This document shows, piece by piece, positions 8,241 through 16,600 of a stretch of DNA of 35,304 nucleotides. The stretch is from an uncultured Fidelibacterota bacterium. Its GTDB lineage: Bacteria > Fidelibacterota > Marinisomatia > Marinisomatales > UBA1611. Below the pieces are notes generated by a model that had not been told where the DNA came from, searched no databases, and saw only the letters and a program-made list of their open reading frames with translations. Each line of letters begins with the position of its first letter. Position 1 is the stretch's first letter. Location of the stretch: positions 1 to 35,304 of the forward strand of contig CACEHW010000007.1 of the NCBI GenBank assembly GCA_902559415.1. The letters run 5' to 3'. The translations under genes were made by a program, and so were the position numbers.

Positions 8241-8639
8241 GAGTTCTGCTTCATGCATCTCTTCTGTGGCAATCATTGTTCTCGCGTATTCTTCAAGCAT
8301 AATAGATTTTCCATCTATATTTTCTAGAAGATTATAGTATGCTTTAATAGCAGATCTTTCATGTTCCAAGCATTCGTTTAAGATGTCTTCTGTAGAATGT
8401 TTATGCGTCTCTAACAGCTCTCCAATTTTGAGTGTAGGATGCTCTCCTAAGCTTGTAATATGTTCACCTACCATCTCTGCATGCATTAAAGATTCTTTTG
8501 CTTGCTCTCTTAGCCAGTCAACAACACTTAATCGATAAGGGCCTTGAACCATAAAGGCATAATGGGTATATCTAACGACTCCAGCTAATTCAAGTTCTAG
8601 AATGTCGTTTAAGCAGTTTAATATTTTTTCTTTATTCAT
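8214..8639 (-). CDS. Bacterioferritin-like four-helix iron protein
   Basis: 141 residues forming a ferritin-like four-helix bundle: helix A with Glu17 (LELELAGVVRYTHYAFMV), helix B with QAKESLMHAEMVGEH, a GEHPTLKIG turn, helix C with LEHERSAIKAYYNLL (Glu94) and helix D with ATEEMHEAEL (Glu126, His129 as ExxH). Helix D matches the diiron ligand pattern of bacterioferritins. In helix B the position three before His53 is Ser50, with Glu49 next to it, so the first ExxH is not canonical. The heme-ligating Met52 equivalent may be Met52 here. The length (141) is shorter than E. coli Bfr (158). Probable role is iron storage or oxidative-stress protection in the cytoplasm. It lies just before the biotin ligase on the same strand. 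Confidence 0.78.
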   Translation of the reverse strand: MNKEKILNCLNDILELELAGVVRYTHYAFMVQGPYRLSVVDWLREQAKESLMHAEMVGEHITSLGEHPTLKIGELLETHKHSTEDILNECLEHERSAIKAYYNLLENIDGKSIMLEEYARTMIATEEMHEAELKKMLRDNF

Positions 8640-8679
8640 AATAAAATTTAGCGCTATTTAAGTAGAAATTATTAAATAT

Positions 8680-9447
8680 CTAAATTAGATGTATAGAGCT
8701 ATAAGTTTGTATTTTTTCATCAATTTCAATTTTCGCATATCCCTCCTTATTAAGTCCAATGAAAACACCTTCATTAGTTTTTTCTTTTTCATGAAATGAA
8801 ATATTTTGATTCATATGCATACAAAGATTTTGCCATTCATCTATTATCATTTTTGAATTTTCAGAGATGTTATTTAATAGCCTCTCAAAGTAGTTAACAA
8901 ATTCAGCAACAATTAGTTCTCTTTGATGGGCATGATTTGTTATGCTGGACATTGTTGAAATATAATTATGTATATTGTGAGGGTGTTCTTCAATAGTCTC
9001 ATTTACATTAATCCCAATACCAATTACAATTTTATCAATTTCTTTATTTTTTATTTTGCTCTCGCAAAGGATCCCACCTATTTTTTTATTAGAGTAATAA
9101 ATATCATTAGGCCATTTTAGTGCACTCTCAACACCTCGTTTTTTCAAAGACTCGGCAACTGAAATCCCGGCAGCAAGAGAGAAGAAACCTGAGAAAGATT
9201 GGGGGTATTTTTTATCAAGTATTAATGTAAAAGCAAGACCTTTACCTGCAACCATAGACCAATTGTTGTTTTGCCTTCCTTTGCCTTTTATTTGATTTTC
9301 AGTTATAATAATAGAACCATGTTGATTGCCTTCATCAATAAGTTCCCATGCTTCTTCATTTGTAGAATCAAGCCGATTATAATACTCAACGTTCTTACCT
9401 AATTCTTTAGTACGTAGATTTGTTTGGATTAATTGAGTAAATATCAT
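8680..9447 (-). CDS. birA: Biotin--[acetyl-CoA-carboxylase] ligase, class I
   Basis: 255 residues containing the LplA/BirA catalytic domain and the C-terminal SH3-like domain. Motifs: LDSTNEEA (26-33), the biotinyl-AMP loop KGKGRQNNNW (54-63; GRGRRGRxW in E. coli), LKWPNDIYYSNKKIGGIL with Lys111, and IGIGINVN. No N-terminal helix-turn-helix is present, so it is an enzyme without the DNA-binding repressor function. It biotinylates carboxylase BCCP domains; adjacency to an acyl-CoA mutase gene fits propionyl-CoA carboxylase or acetyl-CoA carboxylase as targets (inference). Stop of this gene is 40 bases before the ferritin-like gene; its start lies two bases from the preceding membrane gene stop, so the two are surely co-transcribed. 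Confidence 0.92.
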   Translation of the reverse strand: MIFTQLIQTNLRTKELGKNVEYYNRLDSTNEEAWELIDEGNQHGSIIITENQIKGKGRQNNNWSMVAGKGLAFTLILDKKYPQSFSGFFSLAAGISVAESLKKRGVESALKWPNDIYYSNKKIGGILCESKIKNKEIDKIVIGIGINVNETIEEHPHNIHNYISTMSSITNHAHQRELIVAEFVNYFERLLNNISENSKMIIDEWQNLCMHMNQNISFHEKEKTNEGVFIGLNKEGYAKIEIDEKIQTYSSIHLI

Positions 9448-9449
9448 AA

Positions 9450-10046
9450 TTAAATAAATAGAGTGTAGTAATAAGTAAAAGTAGAAATAATACCTATAAG
9501 AATTCCAGCAATGATTTGTAATAGATTATGAGCATTTGTAAGAGTTCTAGCTATCGTCACCAAAATAATAAGTCCTATATTGAGTATCAAATATTTATAA
9601 CCAAAAATCCAAAATATTGTCATGCTTGAAGAAAGAGATAGAGCATGGATGGAAATTTTCCAATGTTTTGTTATTAACCACGCTACGATAGTATTCATTA
9701 AGCCACAAAACATAATACCCTGAATTAGTAGTGGTACATTCATCATTCTAAGTAATGTAAAACCAATAAGAAAAAACAATGCCCCAAAAGCCATTGGGAG
9801 AAGTCGTTCTTCTTTTTTCGATGCATCAAGGTCAGTGATTAAGTTTTTGTTTTTTAGAAAAAAGAAAGTTGCCATTGGAAGTACAGTACTAAAAGTTAAA
9901 CAAATTAAAAAAACAGAATTTTTAGTTTCATTTATTATTGGGGAATAATAAATAAGATACCAAAACGTAAAAAAAGTAATAAGCATTGGATGCAATAAAT
10001 AGGATACTATTAAACCAAAATGTTTTTGATTTTTAGAATTAGCCAT
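9450..10046 (-). CDS. Multi-pass membrane protein, PAP2-like
   Basis: 198 residues with about six hydrophobic segments and few charged residues. The C-terminal third (WKISIHALSLSSS … ARTLTNAHNLLQIIAGILIG) resembles the KISxH and ARxxxxAHxxxQxxAG pattern of small PAP2-superfamily membrane proteins common in Bacteroidota, with weak phosphatase motifs, so enzymatic activity is uncertain. It could be an acid-phosphatase-like lipid or undecaprenyl phosphate enzyme or an inactive relative. I place the start at ATG 10046, which overlaps the mutase stop by eight bases (ATGGCTAA) and has a GGA ribosome site; a TTG three codons earlier is the alternative. The biotin ligase follows directly. Confidence 0.6.
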   Translation of the reverse strand: MANSKNQKHFGLIVSYLLHPMLITFFTFWYLIYYSPIINETKNSVFLICLTFSTVLPMATFFFLKNKNLITDLDASKKEERLLPMAFGALFFLIGFTLLRMMNVPLLIQGIMFCGLMNTIVAWLITKHWKISIHALSLSSSMTIFWIFGYKYLILNIGLIILVTIARTLTNAHNLLQIIAGILIGIISTFTYYYTLFI

Positions 10047-11526
10047 GAGTTCCAAATATATCTCTGAGAGTATTTGATATTTCTCCCAAGGTACATTGGT
10101 TCCTAACGCAATCTATTATAGCAGGCATAATGTTATTGTTAGATTTAGCGATGACTTTAAGATTATTCAATCTTTCATTTACTTCAAGATTATTTCGATT
10201 TTCTTTGTAGGTCTTCAATGACTTAATTTGTTTATCGGCAGATTTTATATCAATGTTAAAGGTCTCTATATTTTTTGAGGTTTCATCTTTATGTTTATTT
10301 ACACCAATAACTATATTTGTTTTATTATCTACATTTTTTTGATATTCATATGAACTTCTAGAAATTTGATTTTCAATCCAGCCTGTTTCGATTGCTTCAA
10401 TAGCACCACCCATTGAATCAATCTCTTCAATAATTTTAAATGATTTTTCAATATATTTTTCTGTCATTTCCTCAATTAAATGACTCCCTCCAAATGGGTC
10501 TGGATAATTTGGGATATTTGTTTCATGCGCAATGATTTGCTGTGTCCTTAAAGCTAATTTAGCAGAATCGTCAGATGGCAGGGAGAGAGCTTCATCAAAA
10601 CTATTTGTATGTAATGACTGCGTACCACCAAGTACAGCAGATAAAGCCTGGATAGTTGTTCTGACAATATTATTGTCAGGTTGTTCTGAGGTTAGAGTTG
10701 AGCCGCCAGTTTGTGCATGGAATCTACACATCATGGCCTTATCATCAGTTACACCAAATCTTTCTTTCATGATTGTGGCCCACATTTTTCTAGCAGCTCT
10801 AAATTTTGAGATTTCTTCTATGAAACCATTATGCGAGTTAAAGAAGAAAGAAATTGTTTTTCCTAATTTATTTGGATCCAAACTTTCTTTAATTGCATTT
10901 TCAACATAAGCAATCCCATTAGCAAAAGTAAAAGCTAATTCTTGTTCTACTGTACTTCCTGCTTCTCTGATATGATATCCTGAAATAGATATTGGATTCC
11001 ATTTTGGTAAATTTTGATCACAAAACTCTAGGATATTTGTGACAATTCTCATGGAAGGTTTGGGAGGATAGATATAGGTCCCCCTAGCTGCAAACTCTTT
11101 TAGAATATCATTTTGAATTGTACCTCTGAGTTTATTTAAAGGGACGCCTGTATTTTCAGCATTAACAATGTAAAATGAAAGTAATATTGCAGCAGTTGAA
11201 TTAATTGTCATTGAAGTGGATACTTTCTCTAGAGGAATATCTTGGAAAAGAGATTCTATATTCTCTAGAGTGGAAATCGGAACGCCAACTCTACCTACTT
11301 CACCCTCAGCCATTTTATCATCAGAGTCGAAGCCTATTTGTGTTGGTAGATCAAATGCAACTGACAAGCCCATAACACCATTTTTAAGAAGATATTTAAA
11401 TCTTTTATTAGATTCCTTTGCAGAGGTAAATCCAGCGTATTGTCTCATGGTCCAGAGTCTTGATGAGTACATTCCAGGGTATAGACCCCTGGTAAATGGA
11501 AATTTTCCTGGTTTTTCTTTTTTCAT
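10039..11526 (-). CDS. Acyl-CoA mutase (methylmalonyl-CoA mutase) large subunit, catalytic domain only
   Basis: 495 residues of the TIM-barrel catalytic part: FPFTRGLYPGMYSSRLWTMR, RQYAGF (substrate Tyr), GLSVAFDLPTQIGFDSDD, VSTSMTINSTAAILL, NDILKEFAARGTYIYPP, ISISGYHIREAGS, RFHAQTGGSTLT (catalytic His region), GGTQSLHTNSFDEAL and a C-terminal tail. Methylmalonyl-CoA mutases isomerise methylmalonyl- to succinyl-CoA with adenosylcobalamin; isobutyryl-CoA or related mutases share the fold. The cobalamin-binding domain is absent here, so it is presumably a separate subunit elsewhere. About 50 N-terminal residues of the archaeal-type large subunit are missing, yet the first motif is intact. Promoter region lies between this gene and the divergent gene at 11622. 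Methylmalonyl specificity is not proven. Confidence 0.88.
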   Translation of the reverse strand: MKKEKPGKFPFTRGLYPGMYSSRLWTMRQYAGFTSAKESNKRFKYLLKNGVMGLSVAFDLPTQIGFDSDDKMAEGEVGRVGVPISTLENIESLFQDIPLEKVSTSMTINSTAAILLSFYIVNAENTGVPLNKLRGTIQNDILKEFAARGTYIYPPKPSMRIVTNILEFCDQNLPKWNPISISGYHIREAGSTVEQELAFTFANGIAYVENAIKESLDPNKLGKTISFFFNSHNGFIEEISKFRAARKMWATIMKERFGVTDDKAMMCRFHAQTGGSTLTSEQPDNNIVRTTIQALSAVLGGTQSLHTNSFDEALSLPSDDSAKLALRTQQIIAHETNIPNYPDPFGGSHLIEEMTEKYIEKSFKIIEEIDSMGGAIEAIETGWIENQISRSSYEYQKNVDNKTNIVIGVNKHKDETSKNIETFNIDIKSADKQIKSLKTYKENRNNLEVNERLNNLKVIAKSNNNIMPAIIDCVRNQCTLGEISNTLRDIFGTHG

Positions 11527-11621
11527 ATTAACTTATTATAGTAGTGCAATTATAACTAAGTAGTTAGTACTATAAAAAAGAGTTTTTAATTTGTTTTATT
11601 TTATTCTGATTAAATTTCATA

Positions 11622-12164
11622 ATGGATATACCTATTTCATTTAAAATATATCTTCAATGGAAAAATTTATTTAATAAAAAAGAAGATAATCATAAGATAA
11701 AAATAAGTAAAGAAGGCAGAGGGGTACGTTCTATTTTATTCTTTCTTCCTGAGAAAATTCAAGATGCTAAAATTGTCAATTATCTAGTCAAAGTTGAGAA
11801 TCCGTTACCAGGATATGATATTGGATTAGTTTGTAGTGAAAGATCTAAGATGTTTTATCCTCATATAGATAATGTAAAACTATTTACGTTCAATGATGAA
11901 GATTTAAACTACTTTGATACTATAAAGTCCGTTTTATTTATGGATACAATAAAATCGAAAAACTATGATGCCATAGTTGATTTAAATACAGAATTTTGCG
12001 CAGCTACTACTATGCTTGCATTTGAATTAGATGCTCCTTTAAAAATAGGATTTGATTCAATTGTTAATAGAAAAATCTTCACCATAACTTTGGAACGAAA
12101 AGAAAATACATTTTTTGAAAGCTATTTTTCAAGAATTTTGGACCTCCTAGGAGTGAAACTTTAA
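11622..12164 (+). CDS. Uncharacterised protein, GT9/heptosyltransferase-like Rossmann fragment
   Basis: 180 residues, no confident family. The middle (RSILFFLPEKIQDAKIVNYL … YDAIVDLNTEFCAATTMLAFELDAPLKIGF) resembles the N-terminal Rossmann half of ADP-heptose:LPS heptosyltransferase-like proteins (the DAIVDLN…APLKIGF pattern), but the C-terminal sugar-nucleotide half is missing. Similar stand-alone short proteins of unknown role occur in Bacteroidota. No signal peptide or membrane segment is seen. It faces the mutase gene across a 95-base divergent gap. It may be a degenerate or regulatory relative. Function unknown. Confidence 0.45.
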   Translation: MDIPISFKIYLQWKNLFNKKEDNHKIKISKEGRGVRSILFFLPEKIQDAKIVNYLVKVENPLPGYDIGLVCSERSKMFYPHIDNVKLFTFNDEDLNYFDTIKSVLFMDTIKSKNYDAIVDLNTEFCAATTMLAFELDAPLKIGFDSIVNRKIFTITLERKENTFFESYFSRILDLLGVKL

Positions 12165-12196
12165 AAATATAATTTTAGCTTTATTTACATAATAAG

Positions 12197-12225
12197 TTGC
12201 TGTATTGTAATTCAGCAATTATATT
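12197..12225 (+). promoter_or_regulatory. Candidate sigma-70-like promoter for the zinc-ribbon/DUF3467 pair
   Basis: TTGCTG (12197-12202) and TATATT (12220-12225) are separated by 17 bases, 28 bases before the ATG at 12253. TTGCTG also forms a 6-bp inverted repeat with CAGCAA at 12213-12218, so a weak terminator or operator is an alternative reading. Confidence 0.35.
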
Positions 12226-12252
12226 ACCCGCCGGTTTATAAAAGGAAAATCA

Positions 12253-12648
12253 ATGTTAGAAGGTATTATTTGTCCAGTGTGTGAGAACACTCTTGAAGAG
12301 GTAGATTTGAGAGAATCCTTAGTTTGCCCTCATTGTAGAGCTGATTTAAAAGATAGAAAATTTCTAGACTTTTTAGAATATTTAATGGCAAATGGGATAG
12401 TTGAGAGCTTAAACTTTTTTGACCCAGAAGTCTATAGTGAAGATGTTGATGATTTGGATCAGACGAAAGAAGAAGAGGGTGATCCAAGTGAATTTGAAAA
12501 GAAAAAAGATCACTATAATATTTATGAAAATGAACTTCTTCCAGAAGATAAAACTGATGAGAATATAAAAGAGTACTCTCAATTTGAAGGTTTAAACGAC
12601 GAATGGGAAGATTTTAATGAGAGAGATTTTGAGAATTCCAGTTCATAA
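12253..12648 (+). CDS. Zinc-ribbon protein with long acidic tail
   Basis: 131 residues. The N-terminus has four cysteines as two knuckles, CPVC (7-10) and CPHC (25-28), a zinc-ribbon of the Trm112/FmdB style. Residues 35-55 form a short helix (LDFLEYLMANGIVESLNFF). The remainder is strongly acidic and low complexity (many Asp/Glu), likely disordered. Such proteins can bind nucleic-acid machinery or chaperone small proteins, but no specific function can be given. It has an AAGGAAAATCA ribosome site, and DUF3467 starts 12 bases after its stop, so they form an operon. Confidence 0.6.
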   Translation: MLEGIICPVCENTLEEVDLRESLVCPHCRADLKDRKFLDFLEYLMANGIVESLNFFDPEVYSEDVDDLDQTKEEEGDPSEFEKKKDHYNIYENELLPEDKTDENIKEYSQFEGLNDEWEDFNERDFENSSS

Positions 12649-12660
12649 TAGAGGCTAGCT

Positions 12661-12987
12661 ATGGAAGATAAAAAGAAAAATATACAACAAATTAATATAG
12701 AGCTTGATGCAGATGTAAGTAGCGGAGAGTATTCAAACTTTGTTGTTGTTACTCATTCACCAGCTGAGTTCGTATTAGATTTTACGAGAATTCTTCCAGG
12801 AGTCCCTAAAGCAAAAGTTCACTCCCGAATTATTATGGCGCCTCCACATGCGAAAACATTTTTAAAAGCGTTGGGTGATAACGTTAGCAAATTTGAATCA
12901 AAGCATGGTGAAATTAAATTACCAAATAATGATGATGGATTTTCTCCATTTGGAGTAAAACCTCCTGATGAAACTATTCCAAACTAA
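12661..12987 (+). CDS. DUF3467 family protein
   Basis: 108 residues matching the DUF3467 pattern: INIELDADVSSGEYSNF, VVTHSPAEFVLDFTRILPG, VPKAKVHSRIIMAPPHAKTFL and a short helical end. The family is widely conserved, small and soluble; its biochemical role is unknown to me. It follows the zinc-ribbon gene by 12 bases. Its stop overlaps the stop of the convergent PAP2 gene by four bases. Confidence 0.82.
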   Translation: MEDKKKNIQQINIELDADVSSGEYSNFVVVTHSPAEFVLDFTRILPGVPKAKVHSRIIMAPPHAKTFLKALGDNVSKFESKHGEIKLPNNDDGFSPFGVKPPDETIPN

Positions 12988-13583
12988 ATACTTGGTGGAG
13001 TATCGTTAGCATACCACACCCATATTCTTCCTCTTTTTAGTTCCCTCATTTTTACAATAACCCAAACAGATAATACTGACCACGAAAGTATATATCCAGT
13101 CAAAGCGCCAAATATGATATCTAATGGATAATGTACACCTACATAGACTCTTGAATAAGCAATTACAGCAGCGGATAGAAAAAGAATAATTTTTTTACGT
13201 TCATAAAAGTATGATAATACTGTAGCAAATGCGAAGCTATTTGCTGCATGATTTGATGGAAAGCTCCATTTGCCACCTTTTGAAACTAGTAAATTAATGT
13301 ATTCAATAAATTCATGAGATGGCCTAACTCTACCAACCCAAGGTTTAATGATTTGAGCACAGATTGCATCTGACATCCCAGCAGAAAATAACAACACAAA
13401 GAAAGCTATTTTTCCTCTTTTACCACCAAAAAATAATAAATAAAAAATAAGGATAACGCCAATAACAGTTAAAAAATCCTTGCTGGTAATTACAGGCATA
13501 ATTAAATCAAATACAGGATTTGATATATTCTTATTCAAGAATATCATTAATGATTTATCGATATCTATGATTTTATTTATCAC
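12984..13583 (-). CDS. PAP2-family membrane phosphatase
   Basis: 199 residues with several membrane segments and the three PAP2 motifs: KPWVGRVRP (motif 1), SFPSNHAANSFA (motif 2, catalytic His) and SRVYVGVHYPLD (motif 3). The family dephosphorylates lipid or undecaprenyl pyrophosphates on the outer face of the inner membrane. The best start is a GTG at 13583: the next in-frame ATG would remove the conserved N-terminal helix (IDKSLMIFLNKN) and no ATG exists upstream before a stop. Convergent with the DUF3467 gene. Confidence 0.88.
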   Translation of the reverse strand: MINKIIDIDKSLMIFLNKNISNPVFDLIMPVITSKDFLTVIGVILIFYLLFFGGKRGKIAFFVLLFSAGMSDAICAQIIKPWVGRVRPSHEFIEYINLLVSKGGKWSFPSNHAANSFAFATVLSYFYERKKIILFLSAAVIAYSRVYVGVHYPLDIIFGALTGYILSWSVLSVWVIVKMRELKRGRIWVWYANDTPPSI

Positions 13584-13668
13584 AAATTTTTAATATTCAT
13601 GTATGATTTTGATTGTTTTTTAACACAACCAATTGGATTTAATGGTTCTTAAGGTTGAGGTAATAAAT

Positions 13669-16600
13669 CTAGAGTTTTGTTTCTAGTCTAAGCATCATTA
13701 CTCTTCCAAGAGATGGGCCTCCAATAATTTCAGTATGATTATGATCTAAAATATTATTAATTGTAAAGTTCATTTTAATATTTTTATTTATCTCATAACC
13801 TAAGTGAAGATCAAGTATAGAGTATGCATTGATTTTCCCATAGTAGATACCAGAAGACCAATCAAAGCTATCAACATATCTACCGTTTAATGATACAGTT
13901 AAAGGATATTTGACCGGGTTATATTGTATCTTAAGACCTGCTTTATGTTTTGGAGCGTTCACTGACTCTTTTGCTTTAGTTAGCGGATTAAGGAATTCTG
14001 TAGTGCCCATGAAAGAGTATGTTAAATCCATATTCCATTTTCTGCTAAGGAAAATTGCTAAACTACCATCAAAACCCCAAATATCTACTTCACCATAGTT
14101 TAAAAATCCGATAACAACGGGAGGTGGCGCACCAGGTATTGTGTCACTCGTTGATGTTACACCGACTAAGCCTTGGCGCCAGAAGTCTAATGCTTCGTCG
14201 TAATCTTCTTGGTCGTTTATAATTATTTGACCATCTACACCATCGATATTTGTAATTCCATTCTGATTATAATCATCTGTGAGAATAGATTTTCTCAGAA
14301 CGAGTGGGCTTATAAAAGTAGCGCCACTAACGAAGCTTGAATAATGACTAGTATAGAGGTCTAATGTCCCAAAAATATTACTAGCTAAACGGCCTTTATA
14401 ACCAACTTCCCAGGTACTTACAATTTCAGGTTCAAGCTCTGGCTGATCTTGTAATTGGCTTGTAAAGTATCCTTTTATTTTTGGGTCAACAGAAGGAAAG
14501 AAAAATATTTTTGTGGAGTCCATTGATCTATAAAGGCCTTCATCAAATTCAAACCAGACATTTTCCCCAGCTTGGTTGGTCGTGTAATTATAACCACCGT
14601 AAGAGCCTCTCGCATAGACCTTAAATATTGCGATCCGTGTTACAAAAATATCAAGAAAAAGCGCTTGATTTGATGGAGTATTAAATGCTTTGGCCCATGT
14701 TAGTCTAAAATTTTGATTTTGTTTTGGTTTAAAAGATAATCCAAACTTAGGAGAAATTTGTAATCCATCAGTTTTGTCAAAATTAAAGTTCCAATTGGTT
14801 GGGCTATACGAATCATTATAACCCTGGTTGTTAAACTCTAGAAAATTTGTTAAGCGGTCATGAACATCTAGCCTGGTAGCTTGAATAAATTCGAGCTTAT
14901 CATTTATTTTCCAGTTTAACTGATAATATGCGCCAAATTCATTAACCTTATAGCGATTATCTTCTGATTCTTCGTCAATCCCTTCATCAATATTTTCATC
15001 TGTTTTACCATCACCATCATTATCAATACCATCAGCGTATACAAAAATATGAGTTCCGTTTATTAGTCTAGCGCCTTCTTCAACAGCATCAATTCCTACA
15101 TCAAAAAGACCGTTGCCGTTATTATCTGTCCAAGGGAACCCATTCCCATCAACGTCATTAAAATCATCGCTGTCACGGTCATTATCTAGGTTATCTCTTA
15201 CGGCACCTTGTACATTATCTCCAGAAAATAGTAAAGCATCATAGGGACTAGATCCCCAAGCAGACACAGGGCTATAGTTTGAAATTTGATTTAGCGAGTC
15301 AATATTACGATAGGCCTCACCATCTTCGTAAAAAAAGCTGTCATTCTCATCGTAAAAAAAGTTAGGTGATCCAGCTTCTCCATTCCCGTTATTATCTCTT
15401 TTATCCGTTAAATCCCTATCAGAGAGGATGGTCCCTTTTGTATCAGGTAATGTAAGAAAATAATCAAGGCCCCATACGAATCTTAGATCACCATTTAGTC
15501 TTTCAATGTAATGTTGTAGCTGTAAACTAAACTTTTTTGATCTGTCATAGATTACACCGCCGGTAGCAAGATTCCTCGTTGCTCTATCAGATTCTCCAGA
15601 AAAACTTGTATTTAAATAAGTTTGTAAGAATAGGTTTTTATATCTCAATTTTCCTTGGTAATACCTGTATATCCATCCATCTGCTAGATATCTAGCAATC
15701 CCAGTAATATTAATATTTCTGGCCCAGGCATAACCATGAGATAGACTAGCTGTAACATCTGAATTAGGTTCCCAATCTAAACGGAGATCGTATCTAACAT
15801 TTTTAACATCAAAATCTGGATAGTCGTCAATACCATCATCATTTGCATCATATCTTAATTTAGGAAGGCCTCCATAATTCATAATGAAATCAGCTTCATC
15901 ATTTTCATCAATTACCCCATCTTCATCATTATCAATTCCATCAGACCTCCAGTTATCATCATATAAGCCATTGTTATTGGTGTCAAAAATAATATTGCCG
16001 TCATCATCAAATTTATACTCTCCAAAACCGCCTTTATCTAGACTCCAATTCCCGTAATAGGTGCCAAATCTCTCTAGCCAGGTAGTACCTGTTTCATCTT
16101 CTTCGTCAATTTGGCCGTCACCATCATTATCAACTCCATCAAACCATATTTCTCCAGGTTCATCTATGCCAAGATCGATACCTTCATCAATAGATCCGTC
16201 ACCATCATTATCAACTCCATCAATATACCCTCTACCAATATCTTCATAACCGATATCATATAGTATAACACCATTATCTAAGATAAATCTACCGTATGGA
16301 TCGTTCAAGGCAACTTGAACCATAGCTGAATCAATAATAGGTGAACCTGCCTCAGCATCAGTGAATATTAAATTATCTACGCCATCTGCAATTTTTGGAC
16401 CAGTCCAGTTATCTATATCTCCAGAACCCCAGCTTAAATTTTCATCAATGAAACCATTGCCATTATCATCTTTACCATTTCCATCTATTTCTCCAGTTAG
16501 CCACTCTACGGGCATTCTAGGGCTACCAAATTCTCCGGCAATTGCACCATCTTCAACCCGATTATGCACTAAGTTACTTCTACCGATAAATGAAGGGGAG

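Noticed and set aside
11554-11567. ACTAA-GTAG-TTAGT inverted repeat between mutase and GT9-like gene
   Set aside because: Short arms in AT-rich DNA; it may be an operator but chance cannot be excluded.
16115-16223. Spaced identical repeats as a CRISPR array
   Set aside because: Only two copies, the spacing is coding, and the repeat encodes a calcium-type loop.
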